NCBI RefSeq assembly: GCF_003970925.1
Contig: NZ_RWJF01000001.1
Coordinates: 2,536,501 to 2,600,500, forward strand
Direction of reading: 5' to 3'
DNA from: Sphingomonas ginkgonis
GTDB taxonomy: Bacteria > Pseudomonadota > Alphaproteobacteria > Sphingomonadales > Sphingomonadaceae
DNA length: 64,000 nucleotides
In this document: piece by piece, positions 17,472 to 26,170 of the stretch
Layout of the letters: the number at the start of each line of letters is the position of its first letter
Numbering within the stretch: the first letter of the stretch is position 1
Notes under the pieces: model-generated
Told to the model about the DNA's origin: nothing
Databases searched by the model: none
The model's input: the letters and a program-made list of their open reading frames with translations, nothing else
Program-made: the position numbers and the translations under genes

Positions 17472-20423
17472 ATGACGGCATGGTTCGGCGTTCACGGGGA
17501 AGGTCTCGGCAGGTCGCTGCTGGTCAGCGCGTCGGTGCTCGCGCTCGCCGCGGTCGGCGCGCCCGTTGCCGCGCTTGCGCAGCAAGCCCAGCCCGACCCG
17601 CAGGCTCAGGCCGACGCCAACCAGGGCGACACGCCGCCCAAGTCGACCACCGACCCCACCGCCACGCCGACGCCCGAGAACGGCTCGGTACCCCGCGACT
17701 CCACCAACCAGGCGGCTGCGGTCGCGCCGGCCGACGCGGGCGGCGAGATCGTCGTCACCGGTCTCCGCCACAGCGTCGAGACCGCGCAGGCGCTCAAGTA
17801 CAACTCGGACCAGTTCGTCGACTCGATCACCGCGACCGACATCGGCAAGCTGCCCGACCGCAACGTCGCCGAGGCACTGCAGCGAATCTCGGGCGTGCAG
17901 ATCAGCCGCAACTATGGCGAAGGCTCCGGCATCGCCATCCGCGGCCTGACCCAGGTCAAGACGGAGCTGAACGGCCGCGACGTGTTCGGCGGCAGCGGCG
18001 GGCGCGCGCTCGGCTTTGAGGACGTGCCGTCGGAGCTGCTCGCCGGGGTCGACGTCTACAAGGATCCGTCCGCCAAGGAGATTGAGGGCGGCATCGGCGG
18101 CCTCGTCAACCTGCGCACGCGCATGCCCTTCGACCAAAAGGGTTTCCTCGTCGCGGCAAGCATCGGCGCCAACTATTTCGACCTGTCGAAGAAGACCCGT
18201 CCAAACGGCTCGCTCCTTCTCAGCAAGATCTGGAACAACACCTCGATCGGCGACTTCGGCCTGCTCGTCGACCTGTCGTACTACGACGCTGCCTTCCGCC
18301 GCGACCAGGCAACCATCGAGCCCTATGTCCCGTCGACCACCATCCCCGGCCATGTCGGCGAGACGCTCTACCTTCCGGACGGTGCCGGCATCCAGGTCAC
18401 CGAGGGCAAGCGCAAGCGGCGCGGGCTCTACGCGGCGGCGCAGTGGGATCCTGCCAGCAATCTTCACTTCTACGGGACCTTCTTCCAGTCCCGCTACAAG
18501 ATCTATACTCCCAACTACTCGAGCTTCGTCACCAACAGCACGAGCAGCGACTATCTGAACTACATGCAGCCGAACAGCAGCGGCTTCAGCTTCGCCCCGG
18601 ACGGGACGTTCGTGTCGGGCGGCTACAACGGCTTCGTTCCCGCCTATTCGGCGCCGCCCTACGTCAACACTGCGCTCAACGTGCTAGACAATACGCAGGT
18701 GGCCTTCTCCAAGACGGTGACCACCGACTGGGCCGGCGGCGTCAAGTGGCAGCCGACCCAGCGCCTGCACGCCGACCTCGATCTCCAGTACGAGCGGGCA
18801 ACCGCGCAGACCCAGAGCTACACCGCCTTCACCCAGAAGGATCTCGCCGGCTACAATGTCGACCTCAGCGGCGGCCTCCCCTCGATCACCTTCCAGGCCC
18901 CACCCGGCGGCGCTTCCATCTACGACCTCGTGGCCTATCGCTTCACCGCGATCATGGACCATCTGGAGGACAGCGTGGCGACCCAAAAGGCCGCGCGTCT
19001 CGACCTCCAGTGGGACTTCGACGGCATCCTGACCTCGATCCAGGGCGGCCTTCGCTACACCGACCGCGAGGCGATCAACCGCAGCACGCCCTACAACTGG
19101 ACTAGCGCGACCCCGACCAACGCCGACGGCAGCCCGCTTAACCTCGCCAACCCGATCTCGCAGGGCGTTCCCGCGCCCTACGGTGCGCTGTTCGGGGGCG
19201 CCGGGGCGGACATCATCGGTCCCGTGCCCTACGCCTCGGCCCATCTGTTCGACGATCCGGCGGCCGCGTTCCAGACCATCGGTGGGCGGGCGATCACCAC
19301 CTTCGGTCCGCTCGACATCAACACGCAGCGCGAGAAGACCTACGCGGGCTATCTCGCCGCCTACTTCAAGTTCGACGCGGCGGTGCCGATCGACGGCAAC
19401 ATCGCCGTGCGGGTCGTCAAGACGGACAACAATGCGACCGGCTCGACCCGGCTCAACTATCGCCCGGACCTGCTGCCCACCACTAGCCAGGTCACCGTCG
19501 ACCAGCCCTATTCGGCCTCGCAGTCCTATACGAAGCTGCTTCCGAGCATCAATTTGCGGGCGCATCTCACGCCGCAACTGCAGCTTCGCGCCGCCGCCTC
19601 CAAGGGGCTGGCGCGACCCGAGTTCTACCAGCTGAACGCCAATCGCACGCTGTCGATCGGCTACAACCAGGTGCTGAACGGAACGGTCGTCACCGGCTAT
19701 GTCCCGAGCGGCACCAACACCGGTGGCGGCGGCAACCCCTATCTGAAGCCGCTCACCGTCGACCAGACCGACCTTGCGCTGGAATGGAACGCCTCGCGCT
19801 CTACCTTCCTGTACGGCACGCTGTTCTACAAGAAGCTCAAGAACTTCATCCAGGGCGTAACGTCCAACCAGCAGGTCGACGTGCCCGGCAACGGCACCCA
19901 GACCTTCCTGTACAGCGGCTACGCCAACGGAACCCGCGGCACGGTCAAAGGCGCGGAGCTCGGCGGAAACACCTTCTTCGACTTCCTGCCCGGCGCCCTC
20001 TCCGGGCTCGGGGCGCAGGCCAACGTCACCTATGTCGACAGCAGCGCCCCGGGTGCAACCGGCACGCTGGCGAACGGCCAGCAGGTCCCGACGCAGCTGC
20101 AGGGCCTGTCCAAGTGGAGCTACAACATCGTCGGGCTTTACGAGAAGTTCGGGATCAGCGCCCGCGTCGCCTACAACTGGCGCAGCAGCTACCTCGCGGA
20201 TTCGGCCGGCAACGGCACCGGCGGCATCCCGATCTACAACCATGCCTACGGCCAGCTCGATGCCTCGCTGACCTACAACGTCACGCCCAAGGCCTCGATC
20301 ACCGTCGACGCGACGAACCTCACCAAGGAACGCTACGACAGCTATCAATATTATCCGCAGAACCCGCGCAACTTCGAGCTTAACGATCGGCGCTTCGGGG
20401 TCACCCTCCGCCTCCGCAACTAG
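17472..20423 (+). CDS. TonB-dependent receptor, probable xyloglucan-oligosaccharide importer
   Basis: 983 residues. ATG 17472 follows GGGAGAG and begins a signal peptide (about 1-36, AAVGAPVAALAQ); the frame is open 55 codons further upstream without a better start. A Pro/Gln/Thr-rich linker leads to EIVVTG (92-97) and a plug domain with DRNVAEALQRISGVQI and IRGL, then a 22-strand-type barrel to the end. Such receptors use TonB energy to import ligands across the outer membrane. There is no SusD gene, as is normal outside Bacteroidetes. Neighbouring GH genes suggest xyloglucan oligosaccharides as ligand. It is followed by a strong terminator. Confidence 0.9.
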   Translation: MTAWFGVHGEGLGRSLLVSASVLALAAVGAPVAALAQQAQPDPQAQADANQGDTPPKSTTDPTATPTPENGSVPRDSTNQAAAVAPADAGGEIVVTGLRHSVETAQALKYNSDQFVDSITATDIGKLPDRNVAEALQRISGVQISRNYGEGSGIAIRGLTQVKTELNGRDVFGGSGGRALGFEDVPSELLAGVDVYKDPSAKEIEGGIGGLVNLRTRMPFDQKGFLVAASIGANYFDLSKKTRPNGSLLLSKIWNNTSIGDFGLLVDLSYYDAAFRRDQATIEPYVPSTTIPGHVGETLYLPDGAGIQVTEGKRKRRGLYAAAQWDPASNLHFYGTFFQSRYKIYTPNYSSFVTNSTSSDYLNYMQPNSSGFSFAPDGTFVSGGYNGFVPAYSAPPYVNTALNVLDNTQVAFSKTVTTDWAGGVKWQPTQRLHADLDLQYERATAQTQSYTAFTQKDLAGYNVDLSGGLPSITFQAPPGGASIYDLVAYRFTAIMDHLEDSVATQKAARLDLQWDFDGILTSIQGGLRYTDREAINRSTPYNWTSATPTNADGSPLNLANPISQGVPAPYGALFGGAGADIIGPVPYASAHLFDDPAAAFQTIGGRAITTFGPLDINTQREKTYAGYLAAYFKFDAAVPIDGNIAVRVVKTDNNATGSTRLNYRPDLLPTTSQVTVDQPYSASQSYTKLLPSINLRAHLTPQLQLRAAASKGLARPEFYQLNANRTLSIGYNQVLNGTVVTGYVPSGTNTGGGGNPYLKPLTVDQTDLALEWNASRSTFLYGTLFYKKLKNFIQGVTSNQQVDVPGNGTQTFLYSGYANGTRGTVKGAELGGNTFFDFLPGALSGLGAQANVTYVDSSAPGATGTLANGQQVPTQLQGLSKWSYNIVGLYEKFGISARVAYNWRSSYLADSAGNGTGGIPIYNHAYGQLDASLTYNVTPKASITVDATNLTKERYDSYQYYPQNPRNFELNDRRFGVTLRLRN

Positions 20424-20461
20424 CGCCCGTCGATCGGCCGCCCCCTCACGAGCCCCTCACT

Positions 20462-20508
20462 GTCCCCGTCCGGGTACCGGCCAGCCGGTCCCGGCCGGGG
20501 ACTTTTTT
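20462..20508 (+). terminator. Rho-independent terminator of the TonB-receptor gene
   Basis: GTCCCCG at 20462-20468 pairs with CGGGGAC at 20496-20502, with additional pairing of CCGG segments inside, and is followed directly by six T residues (20503-20508). It lies 39 bases after the receptor stop. The minus-strand reading lacks a T-run after the stem, so it does not obviously serve the convergent fucose operon. Confidence 0.85.
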
Positions 20509-20523
20509 ATGTGCCGGCCGCGC

Positions 20524-20880
20524 TCAGGGCTGCTCGTCGAGGGAGAAGATGCGGCGAGCTTCGATCCACTTGGTCCCGGGTTCGCTCCACGGCAGCGCCT
20601 GCTGGAACCCGTCCATCAGCCGCTCCCAGGCGACGACATCCGGGTCGTCAAGGTCGGCGGCCGCCTTCGCGGCGGGATCGAAGGCGGGGCTCGTTTCCAC
20701 GATCATCGCCAGCCGGGTTCCGCAACGGAAGATCTCCATGCCGACGATCCCGGCCGCGCGGATGCTGCGGACGACGGCGGCCGGCACCGCCCCCGGTTCA
20801 TGCCAGCGCTCGTAGGCGGCGATCAGCGCCGCGTCGTCCTTGAGATCGAGCAGCAACAGCCGGCGCCCGGGTTCGCCCAT
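20524..20880 (-). CDS. L-rhamnose/L-fucose mutarotase family protein (RhaM/YiiL-like)
   Basis: 118 residues, typical of the DUF718 mutarotase family. Visible family features are YERWHEPGAVP near the N-terminus, RAAGIVGMEIFRCGTRLAMIVE in the middle and a C-terminal WIEARRIFSL. These enzymes interconvert anomers of 6-deoxy-sugars. In Xanthomonas, Herbaspirillum and Campylobacter fucose loci a member of this family acts on L-fucose, and the company here makes L-fucose the better guess than rhamnose. ATG 20880 overlaps the upstream stop by one base (TGATG). It is the last gene of the fucose operon. Confidence 0.82.
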   Translation of the reverse strand: MGEPGRRLLLLDLKDDAALIAAYERWHEPGAVPAAVVRSIRAAGIVGMEIFRCGTRLAMIVETSPAFDPAAKAAADLDDPDVVAWERLMDGFQQALPWSEPGTKWIEARRIFSLDEQP

Positions 20881-21722
20881 CAATCGGCAACGACCTGCTG
20901 GCGCTGTTCGCCCAGCTTCTCGATGCCGAGCGTCATCACGTCGCCTGCCTTCAGGTAGACCGGGGGCTTCTGCCCCATGCCGACGCCGGGCGGCGTCCCG
21001 GTCGAAATGAGGTCGCCCGGGTGAAGGGTCATGAACTGGCTCAGGTAGCTGACGAGGAACGCCGGCTTGTAGACCATCGTCGCGGTCGAGCCGTCCTGGA
21101 AGCGACGACCGTTCACCGCCAGCCACATGGCGAGCGCGGTGGGATCGCCAACCTCGTCGGCGGTCACCAGCCAGGGTCCGACCGGCCCGAACGTGTCGCA
21201 GCCCTTGCCCTTGTCCCAGGTGCCATGCCGCTCGAGCTGATACGCGCGTTCGGACACATCGTTGATGAGGCAGTATCCGGCGATGTGCTGCGGCGCCTCG
21301 TCTTCCGAAACATATTTCGCGGCGGTGCCGATCACGATGCCGAGCTCGACCTCCCAGTCGGTCTTGGTCGAGCCGCGCGGGATGCGGACCGTGTCGTTCG
21401 GTCCGATGATCGCGCTCGTCGCCTTGGTGAACAGCACAGGTTCGGGCGGAACGCTGGCCCCGGTCTCGGCCGCATGGTCAGAATAGTTGAGGCCGATGCA
21501 GAGGAACTTGCCGACCTGCCCTACGCACGGCCCCAGCCGCGGCGAACCGTCGACCGCCGGCAGCGTCTGCGAATCCAGCGCGGCCAGCCGCTCCAGCGTC
21601 GCCGGCGCGAGCGTCGCCCCCGTGACGTCCGGGATCACGCCCGACAGGTCGCGCAGCACGCCCGCGGCGTCGATCAAGCCCGGGCGCTCGCGACCCGCTT
21701 CTCCATGGCGTACCAGTTTCAT
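20880..21722 (-). CDS. FAH-family hydrolase, probable 2,4-diketo-3-deoxy-L-fuconate hydrolase
   Basis: 280 residues of the fumarylacetoacetate hydrolase family, with the N-terminal lid region and the metal-binding block GLNYSDHAAE, WEVELGIVIG and TGTPPGVGMG. In the non-phosphorylative fucose pathway such an enzyme splits 2,4-diketo-3-deoxy-L-fuconate to pyruvate and L-lactate. The preceding SDR gene would supply that substrate. It starts 9 bases after the SDR stop and overlaps the mutarotase start by one base. Substrate assignment rests on gene context. Confidence 0.85.
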   Translation of the reverse strand: MKLVRHGEAGRERPGLIDAAGVLRDLSGVIPDVTGATLAPATLERLAALDSQTLPAVDGSPRLGPCVGQVGKFLCIGLNYSDHAAETGASVPPEPVLFTKATSAIIGPNDTVRIPRGSTKTDWEVELGIVIGTAAKYVSEDEAPQHIAGYCLINDVSERAYQLERHGTWDKGKGCDTFGPVGPWLVTADEVGDPTALAMWLAVNGRRFQDGSTATMVYKPAFLVSYLSQFMTLHPGDLISTGTPPGVGMGQKPPVYLKAGDVMTLGIEKLGEQRQQVVAD

Positions 21723-21731
21723 GTCTCGTCC

Positions 21732-22460
21732 TTAGTTGATCCAGCCGCCATCCACGATGTGGGTCTGTCCGGTCGTGAAGCTCGACTCGTCGCTTGCGAG
21801 ATAAAGCGCGAGCGCCGCCACCTCCGCGGGTCGGCCGAGCCGGTTCATCGGCTGGCGTGCCTCGAAATCACGGCGGGCATGCGCATAGTCGCCGGTGTCG
21901 TGCAGCCGCTGCTGCAGCGACGGCGAGTCCACCGTGCCCGGGCAGATCGCATTGCAGCGGATGCCCTGCGCGACGAAGTCGGCCGCGACCGATTTGGTCA
22001 GCCCGATCACCGCCGCCTTGGTCGTGCCGTAGGCGAAGCGGTTGGGAATGCCCTTGATCGAGCTGGCGATCGACGCGACGTTGACGATGCTGCCCCCGCC
22101 CGCCGCCAGCATGGCGGGGAGATAGGCGCGGATCGTCCGGTACATCGCGGTGACGTTGAGTTCGTTCGACAGCGCCCAGCTATCCTCGTCGCAGTCGAGC
22201 AGGCTGCCGTGGTGAACGAAGCCGGCGCAGTTCAGCAGCACGTCGACCGGCCCGGTCCGCTCGGGCATGGCGGCGATCGCCCGTGCATCGCGGACATCGA
22301 GTTTCATGGTGGTGCAGTCGAGCCCAACCAGCTTGGCCGCATCGACGTCGGTGGCGAACAGCTGCGCACCTTCGGCGATGAACAGCTCGGCGCTGGCACG
22401 ACCGATCCCCTGCCCCGCCGCGGTGATGAGGACGCGCTTGCCGGCCAGCCGCCCGCTCAC
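21732..22460 (-). CDS. SDR dehydrogenase, probable 2-keto-3-deoxy-L-fuconate dehydrogenase
   Basis: 242 residues from a GTG within a GTGA overlap with the dehydratase gene. Classical short-chain dehydrogenase: cofactor motif TAAGQGIG (13-20), NCAG (77-80), catalytic Tyr144 and Lys148 in YGTTK, and a C-terminal FTTGQTHIVDGGW. It resembles the Xanthomonas campestris enzyme that oxidises 2-keto-3-deoxy-L-fuconate at C4 with NAD. The frame continues upstream as a shadow of the dehydratase gene; the overlap and the normal SDR length fix the start. Confidence 0.88.
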   Translation of the reverse strand: MSGRLAGKRVLITAAGQGIGRASAELFIAEGAQLFATDVDAAKLVGLDCTTMKLDVRDARAIAAMPERTGPVDVLLNCAGFVHHGSLLDCDEDSWALSNELNVTAMYRTIRAYLPAMLAAGGGSIVNVASIASSIKGIPNRFAYGTTKAAVIGLTKSVAADFVAQGIRCNAICPGTVDSPSLQQRLHDTGDYAHARRDFEARQPMNRLGRPAEVAALALYLASDESSFTTGQTHIVDGGWIN

Positions 22461-23659
22461 GACATGGATCTCGCCGGCATGCAGGCGGGACCGCTCGGCT
22501 CGAAGCTCTTGTAGGTGAGGATGAATTCCTGATGCCCGAGCGCCTCCGACGCGCTGCGCTCGCCGCTCGCGACCGCCAGCGTCCGCTCGTAGATCTCGGC
22601 GCCGACCTCCTCGATGCTCGCCGCACCTTCGAGGATCCGGCCCGCGTTGACGTCCATGTCGTCGGCCAGCCGCCGGGCGGTCTCCGGATTGGCGAAGATC
22701 TTGATGACGGGGGCGATCGCCGAGCCGACCACCGACCCGCGGCCGGTGGTGAACAGGTTCACATGCGCGCCGCAGGCCATCAGCTCGACGATCTCCGCAT
22801 TGTCCGAGATGTTGGGGAAGCCGAAGCGCGGCTCGCCGTCGGGAACGACGTCGAGCATGTAGAGTCCGCCTGGCGGGGGGACGTCGCCCGGCTTGACGAT
22901 GCCGGAGATGGGCGAGCTGCCGGACTTGGAATAGGCGCCCATCGACTTCTCCTCCTGGGTCGTCAGCCCGCCCTCGGCATTGCCGGGCGCGAAGCTGCCG
23001 AAGCCCATGATCGTGTAGTAGCGCTCCGCCTTGGCGACGCTCGCCATCAGCTCCTGCCCGAGCTCGGATGTCACCGCCCGCTCGGCCATCACCGCCTCGC
23101 AGCCGACGAGCTCGCCCGTCTCCTCGAAGATGCAGGTCGCGCCCTCGGCGACGAGGCGGTCGAACGCGCGACCGACCGCCGGGTTGGCGGAGATGCCGCT
23201 GGTCCCGTCGGACCCGCCGCAGATGGTGCCGACCACCAGTTCGCCGACGTCCATCGTTCCGCGGGTCGCGAGGTCGGCCGCGGCCTTGACGCGCCGCACC
23301 GCCTCCAGCCCGGCGGCGATCGTCGCCGCGGTGCCGCCGACCTCCTGGATCACGAGCGTCTCGACCGGTCGGCCGCTCGCGGCCACCGTCGCGGCCAGGG
23401 ACTCGCGGTTGAAGCTTTCGCAGCCGAGCGAGACGATCACCAGCCCACCGACATTCGGGTGGGTCGCGATCGCCTTCATCACCTTGTCGGCATAGCTGTT
23501 GGGATAGCAGCCCGGGAATCCGATCAGGTGGACATCGAGGTCGTCGGCCTTGTCGACGATGCGACGCGCGACATGGTGCGCGCACTCGACCAGATAGGCG
23601 ACCGCGACGACATTGCGGATGCCCTTGCGACCGTCCGCGCGAAGCCAGGCGGGGATCAT
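22457..23659 (-). CDS. UxaA-family dehydratase large subunit, probable L-fuconate dehydratase
   Basis: 400 residues matching the catalytic C-terminal domain of altronate/galactarate dehydratases, with IGFPGCYPN near residue 46, VSLGCESFNRE near 77, GTICGGSDGTSGISANPAVG near 144 and TTGRGSVVGSAIAPVIKI near 300. These are iron-dependent sugar-acid dehydratases. The N-terminal SAF domain is a separate gene just upstream. A split UxaA pair also occurs in the Campylobacter jejuni fucose locus, so L-fuconate is the likely substrate rather than altronate. No uronate isomerase or tagaturonate reductase gene is nearby. Confidence 0.85.
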   Translation of the reverse strand: MIPAWLRADGRKGIRNVVAVAYLVECAHHVARRIVDKADDLDVHLIGFPGCYPNSYADKVMKAIATHPNVGGLVIVSLGCESFNRESLAATVAASGRPVETLVIQEVGGTAATIAAGLEAVRRVKAAADLATRGTMDVGELVVGTICGGSDGTSGISANPAVGRAFDRLVAEGATCIFEETGELVGCEAVMAERAVTSELGQELMASVAKAERYYTIMGFGSFAPGNAEGGLTTQEEKSMGAYSKSGSSPISGIVKPGDVPPPGGLYMLDVVPDGEPRFGFPNISDNAEIVELMACGAHVNLFTTGRGSVVGSAIAPVIKIFANPETARRLADDMDVNAGRILEGAASIEEVGAEIYERTLAVASGERSASEALGHQEFILTYKSFEPSGPACMPARSMS

Positions 23660-23955
23660 GGATGCGTGCTCCGTTCGAGCGTGTCGCGCGCATGGCTCGC
23701 GATATAGTCGCTCTTCATATTGTGCAGGTGAACATGCGCGCCGCGCTCGGCGGCGACCGTCATGGACCCGATCGACACGCCATATTTGACGACCTTCTCG
23801 CCGGCGCTCAGCGGGCGGCGCGCCAGCTTGTGACCGACGTCGATGGCCTCGGCCGCGGGGACCGCTTCACCGTCCAGCAGGATCGGCTCGCCGGGGCCGA
23901 TCGGCGCGATGGCGACCAGGATGTTGTCGGCCGGGTGGAGCAGGATGGCGTTCAC
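23656..23955 (-). CDS. UxaA-family SAF-domain small subunit of the dehydratase
   Basis: 99 residues forming a single SAF domain (ILLHPADNILVAIAPIGPGE, then KVVKYGVSIG and HVHLHNMKSDY). In one-piece altronate dehydratases this domain is fused to the front of the catalytic domain; here it is its own gene, overlapping the large-subunit start by ATGA. The two products very probably form one enzyme. The His-rich end may help bind iron or substrate. Confidence 0.85.
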   Translation of the reverse strand: MNAILLHPADNILVAIAPIGPGEPILLDGEAVPAAEAIDVGHKLARRPLSAGEKVVKYGVSIGSMTVAAERGAHVHLHNMKSDYIASHARDTLERSTHP

Positions 23956-24926
23956 AGCGCGGGCTCGGCGGACAGGGCAAGCGCGGCGGCGCGCCAGAAG
24001 TCGGCCGGGATCGCCGCCGCCTCATAGTCCAGCGTCGCCTCGACCTGCGCTCGGCCGACCAGCCCGGGGATGACCGACGCCACCTGCGGATGGCGCAACG
24101 GGAACTGCAGCGCCGCGGCAGGGAGCGCGATCCCGAACTCGCGCGCCACGGTCTCCAGCCGCCCGGTCGCCGCGACCACCGGCAACGGCGCCGTGCCATA
24201 GTCGAAATGCGCCGTCCGGGAACGACTGCCCTCGACGAGGATGCCGCTATTGTACGGGCCGCCGATGATGACCCGCGTGCCGGTGTCGGCACAGCGGTCG
24301 AGCAGCGGCAGCGCCCGGTCCGGCTCCAGCAATGTGTAGCGGCCAGCGAGCAGGATGACGTCCAGCGGCACGCGGTCGAGCAGTTCGTGGCATACCGCCA
24401 GCTCGTTGACGCCGATGCCGATCGCGCCGACCGCCCCGTCGGCCTTGAGGTCCGACAGGGCGCGATAGCCGCCGTCGAGAAAGGTCGTCAGCTGGCGCTG
24501 GTGATCGGCGCCGTGGGTCAGCGCTCCGAGGTCGTGGGCGAGCAGCACGTCGATCCGCTCGCGCCGGAGACGGCGGCGGCTCTCCTCCACGCTGCGGAGC
24601 ACGCCGTCGTGCGAATAGTCGAACCGCGGTTCGAACCCGGGCGCATCCACGAAGCCGTGCCGCTCGGCCGCCCGGCTGTCCGTCGGATCGAGCAGCCGGC
24701 CGACCTTGGTCGCGACGATCGCCCGCTGGTCGGGATTGTGGAGCGCCAGCGCGCGGCCGAGACGGTCCTCGGCCATGCCGAAGCCGTAGTGCGGCGCCAC
24801 GTCGAAATAGCCGATCCCGCCCTCGAGCGCCGCCGCGACCGTATCCTCTGCGACCGCGTCGGCAACCGCTCGATAGAGATTGCCGATCCCGGCACAGCCC
24901 ATCCCGAGACGCGGGAGCGCGATCAT
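23952..24926 (-). CDS. Aldo/keto reductase, probable L-fucose 1-dehydrogenase
   Basis: 324 residues of the aldo/keto reductase fold. The expected catalytic features are visible: GGIGYFDVAPHYGFGMAE (Asp and Tyr), IVATKVG (Lys) and LLAHD (His). It resembles the AKR subgroup annotated as pyridoxal 4-dehydrogenase / L-fucose dehydrogenase, which oxidises L-fucose to the 1,5-lactone. No other fucose dehydrogenase is present in the operon, so it is the best candidate for the first oxidation. ATG 24926 overlaps the FucP stop by four bases; the upstream in-frame extension is a shadow of fucP. Confidence 0.82.
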   Translation of the reverse strand: MIALPRLGMGCAGIGNLYRAVADAVAEDTVAAALEGGIGYFDVAPHYGFGMAEDRLGRALALHNPDQRAIVATKVGRLLDPTDSRAAERHGFVDAPGFEPRFDYSHDGVLRSVEESRRRLRRERIDVLLAHDLGALTHGADHQRQLTTFLDGGYRALSDLKADGAVGAIGIGVNELAVCHELLDRVPLDVILLAGRYTLLEPDRALPLLDRCADTGTRVIIGGPYNSGILVEGSRSRTAHFDYGTAPLPVVAATGRLETVAREFGIALPAAALQFPLRHPQVASVIPGLVGRAQVEATLDYEAAAIPADFWRAAALALSAEPAL

Positions 24927-26170
24927 GGCCGAAGCCTTCCCGCCAGCAGGCCGAACAGCGCCACGACCGTAAAGCAGAGCGCTGGCACGACCATCGCCCG
25001 GATCATCGAGCCCGCCGCGTCGGACACCAGCCCCATAATCGCCGGGAACACCGCCCCGCCGACGATCGCCATGACCAGCAGCGCGGCCGCCGACTTGGTC
25101 CGCGCGCCGAGGCCGCTGACCGCCTCCGCGAAGATGGTCGGGTACATGACCGACATGAGGAAGCTGCTGGCGACCAGCGCGGCGATGCCGGCTCCGCCGC
25201 CGACCAGCGCCGCCATCAGGCAGCACAGCGCCGCCGCGCCGGCGAAGCCGCTCAGCAGCGGCAGGGGGCGGACCCTGCTCATCAGCGCCGCTCCCGCGAA
25301 GCGGCCAACCATGAACAGGACGAGCGAGGCGGTGAGATAGTCCGCGGCGGTGCGCTCGGCGGTGCCGGGGACCGCCTGCTGCGAATAGCGGATGAGAAAG
25401 CTCCAGACGCCGACCTGCGCGCCGACATAGAAGAATTGCGCGGCGACCCCGGCGAGCAGCCGCGGGGCGCGCAGCAGCGAGCGGAAGTCGGCCCAGGCGC
25501 CGACGCCCTCGTCCACGTCGCTGCGCGTGGCGACGTCCGGAAAGGGCGTCAGCCGGATCAGCACCGCCCAGCCGAGCACCGCGAGCGCGATCGCCAGATA
25601 GGGAAGCTGGACCGCTGCCGCCTCGCTGGCGCGGGTGGCGGCCAGCGGCTCCGCCGTCGGGGGGGCGCCCGACAGGATGAAGCTGCGCCCGATCAGAACG
25701 CCGGTGATCGAGCCGAGCGGGTTGAAGGCCTGCGCGAGGTTGAGCCGCTGCGAGGCCCGCTCGGGGTCGCCGAGCCGGGCGATCAGGGGGTTGGCCGAGG
25801 TCTCGAGGAAGCCCAGCCCGCTGGCGATCACGAACAGGGCGAGCAGGAAGAAGGGATAGCTCTGCGCGCCCGCCGCCGGCCAGAACAGCAGCGCGCCCGC
25901 GCCGTAGAGCAGCAGCCCGACCAGCACCGCGGCGCGGTAGCCGTTGGCGCGCATGAACAAGGCGGCGGGGATCGCGAGGCAGAAATAGCCGAGGTAGAAG
26001 GCCGACTGAACCAGCCCCGCCTGGAAGTCGCTGAGGGTGAACAGCCGCTTGAAATGGGCGATAAGGACATCGTTGAGGTTATTCGCCACCCCCCACAAGA
26101 AAAACAGCGCAACAATCAGCACGAATGGCAGCACGCGCCGGCCGGCGTACGTCGAGGCGACGCTGCTCAT
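24923..26170 (-). CDS. fucP: FucP-type L-fucose:H+ symporter (MFS)
   Basis: 415 residues with about twelve membrane segments. Opening segment VALFFLWGVANNLNDVLIAH contains Asp34, and FLETSANP contains Glu123; these match the two acidic residues essential for proton-coupled fucose transport in E. coli FucP (Asp46 and Glu135). The protein therefore probably imports L-fucose freed by the GH29 enzyme encoded immediately upstream. Its ATG overlaps the GH29 stop and its stop overlaps the AKR start, each by four bases. Confidence 0.87.
   Translation of the reverse strand: MSSVASTYAGRRVLPFVLIVALFFLWGVANNLNDVLIAHFKRLFTLSDFQAGLVQSAFYLGYFCLAIPAALFMRANGYRAAVLVGLLLYGAGALLFWPAAGAQSYPFFLLALFVIASGLGFLETSANPLIARLGDPERASQRLNLAQAFNPLGSITGVLIGRSFILSGAPPTAEPLAATRASEAAAVQLPYLAIALAVLGWAVLIRLTPFPDVATRSDVDEGVGAWADFRSLLRAPRLLAGVAAQFFYVGAQVGVWSFLIRYSQQAVPGTAERTAADYLTASLVLFMVGRFAGAALMSRVRPLPLLSGFAGAAALCCLMAALVGGGAGIAALVASSFLMSVMYPTIFAEAVSGLGARTKSAAALLVMAIVGGAVFPAIMGLVSDAAGSMIRAMVVPALCFTVVALFGLLAGRLRP

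Noticed and set aside
18684..20348. 554-codon minus-strand frame opposite the TonB receptor
   Set aside because: Shadow frame of a certain gene; Val/Gly/Arg repeats only.
20524..20880. Reading the small protein as a rhamnose mutarotase with a rhamnose pathway
   Set aside because: No rhamnose isomerase, kinase or aldolase genes nearby; GH29 and FucP neighbours favour fucose.
22457..23955. Altronate dehydratase of a galacturonate pathway
   Set aside because: No UxaB, UxaC, KdgK or pectin enzymes in the window; SDR plus FAH plus mutarotase match the fucose route.
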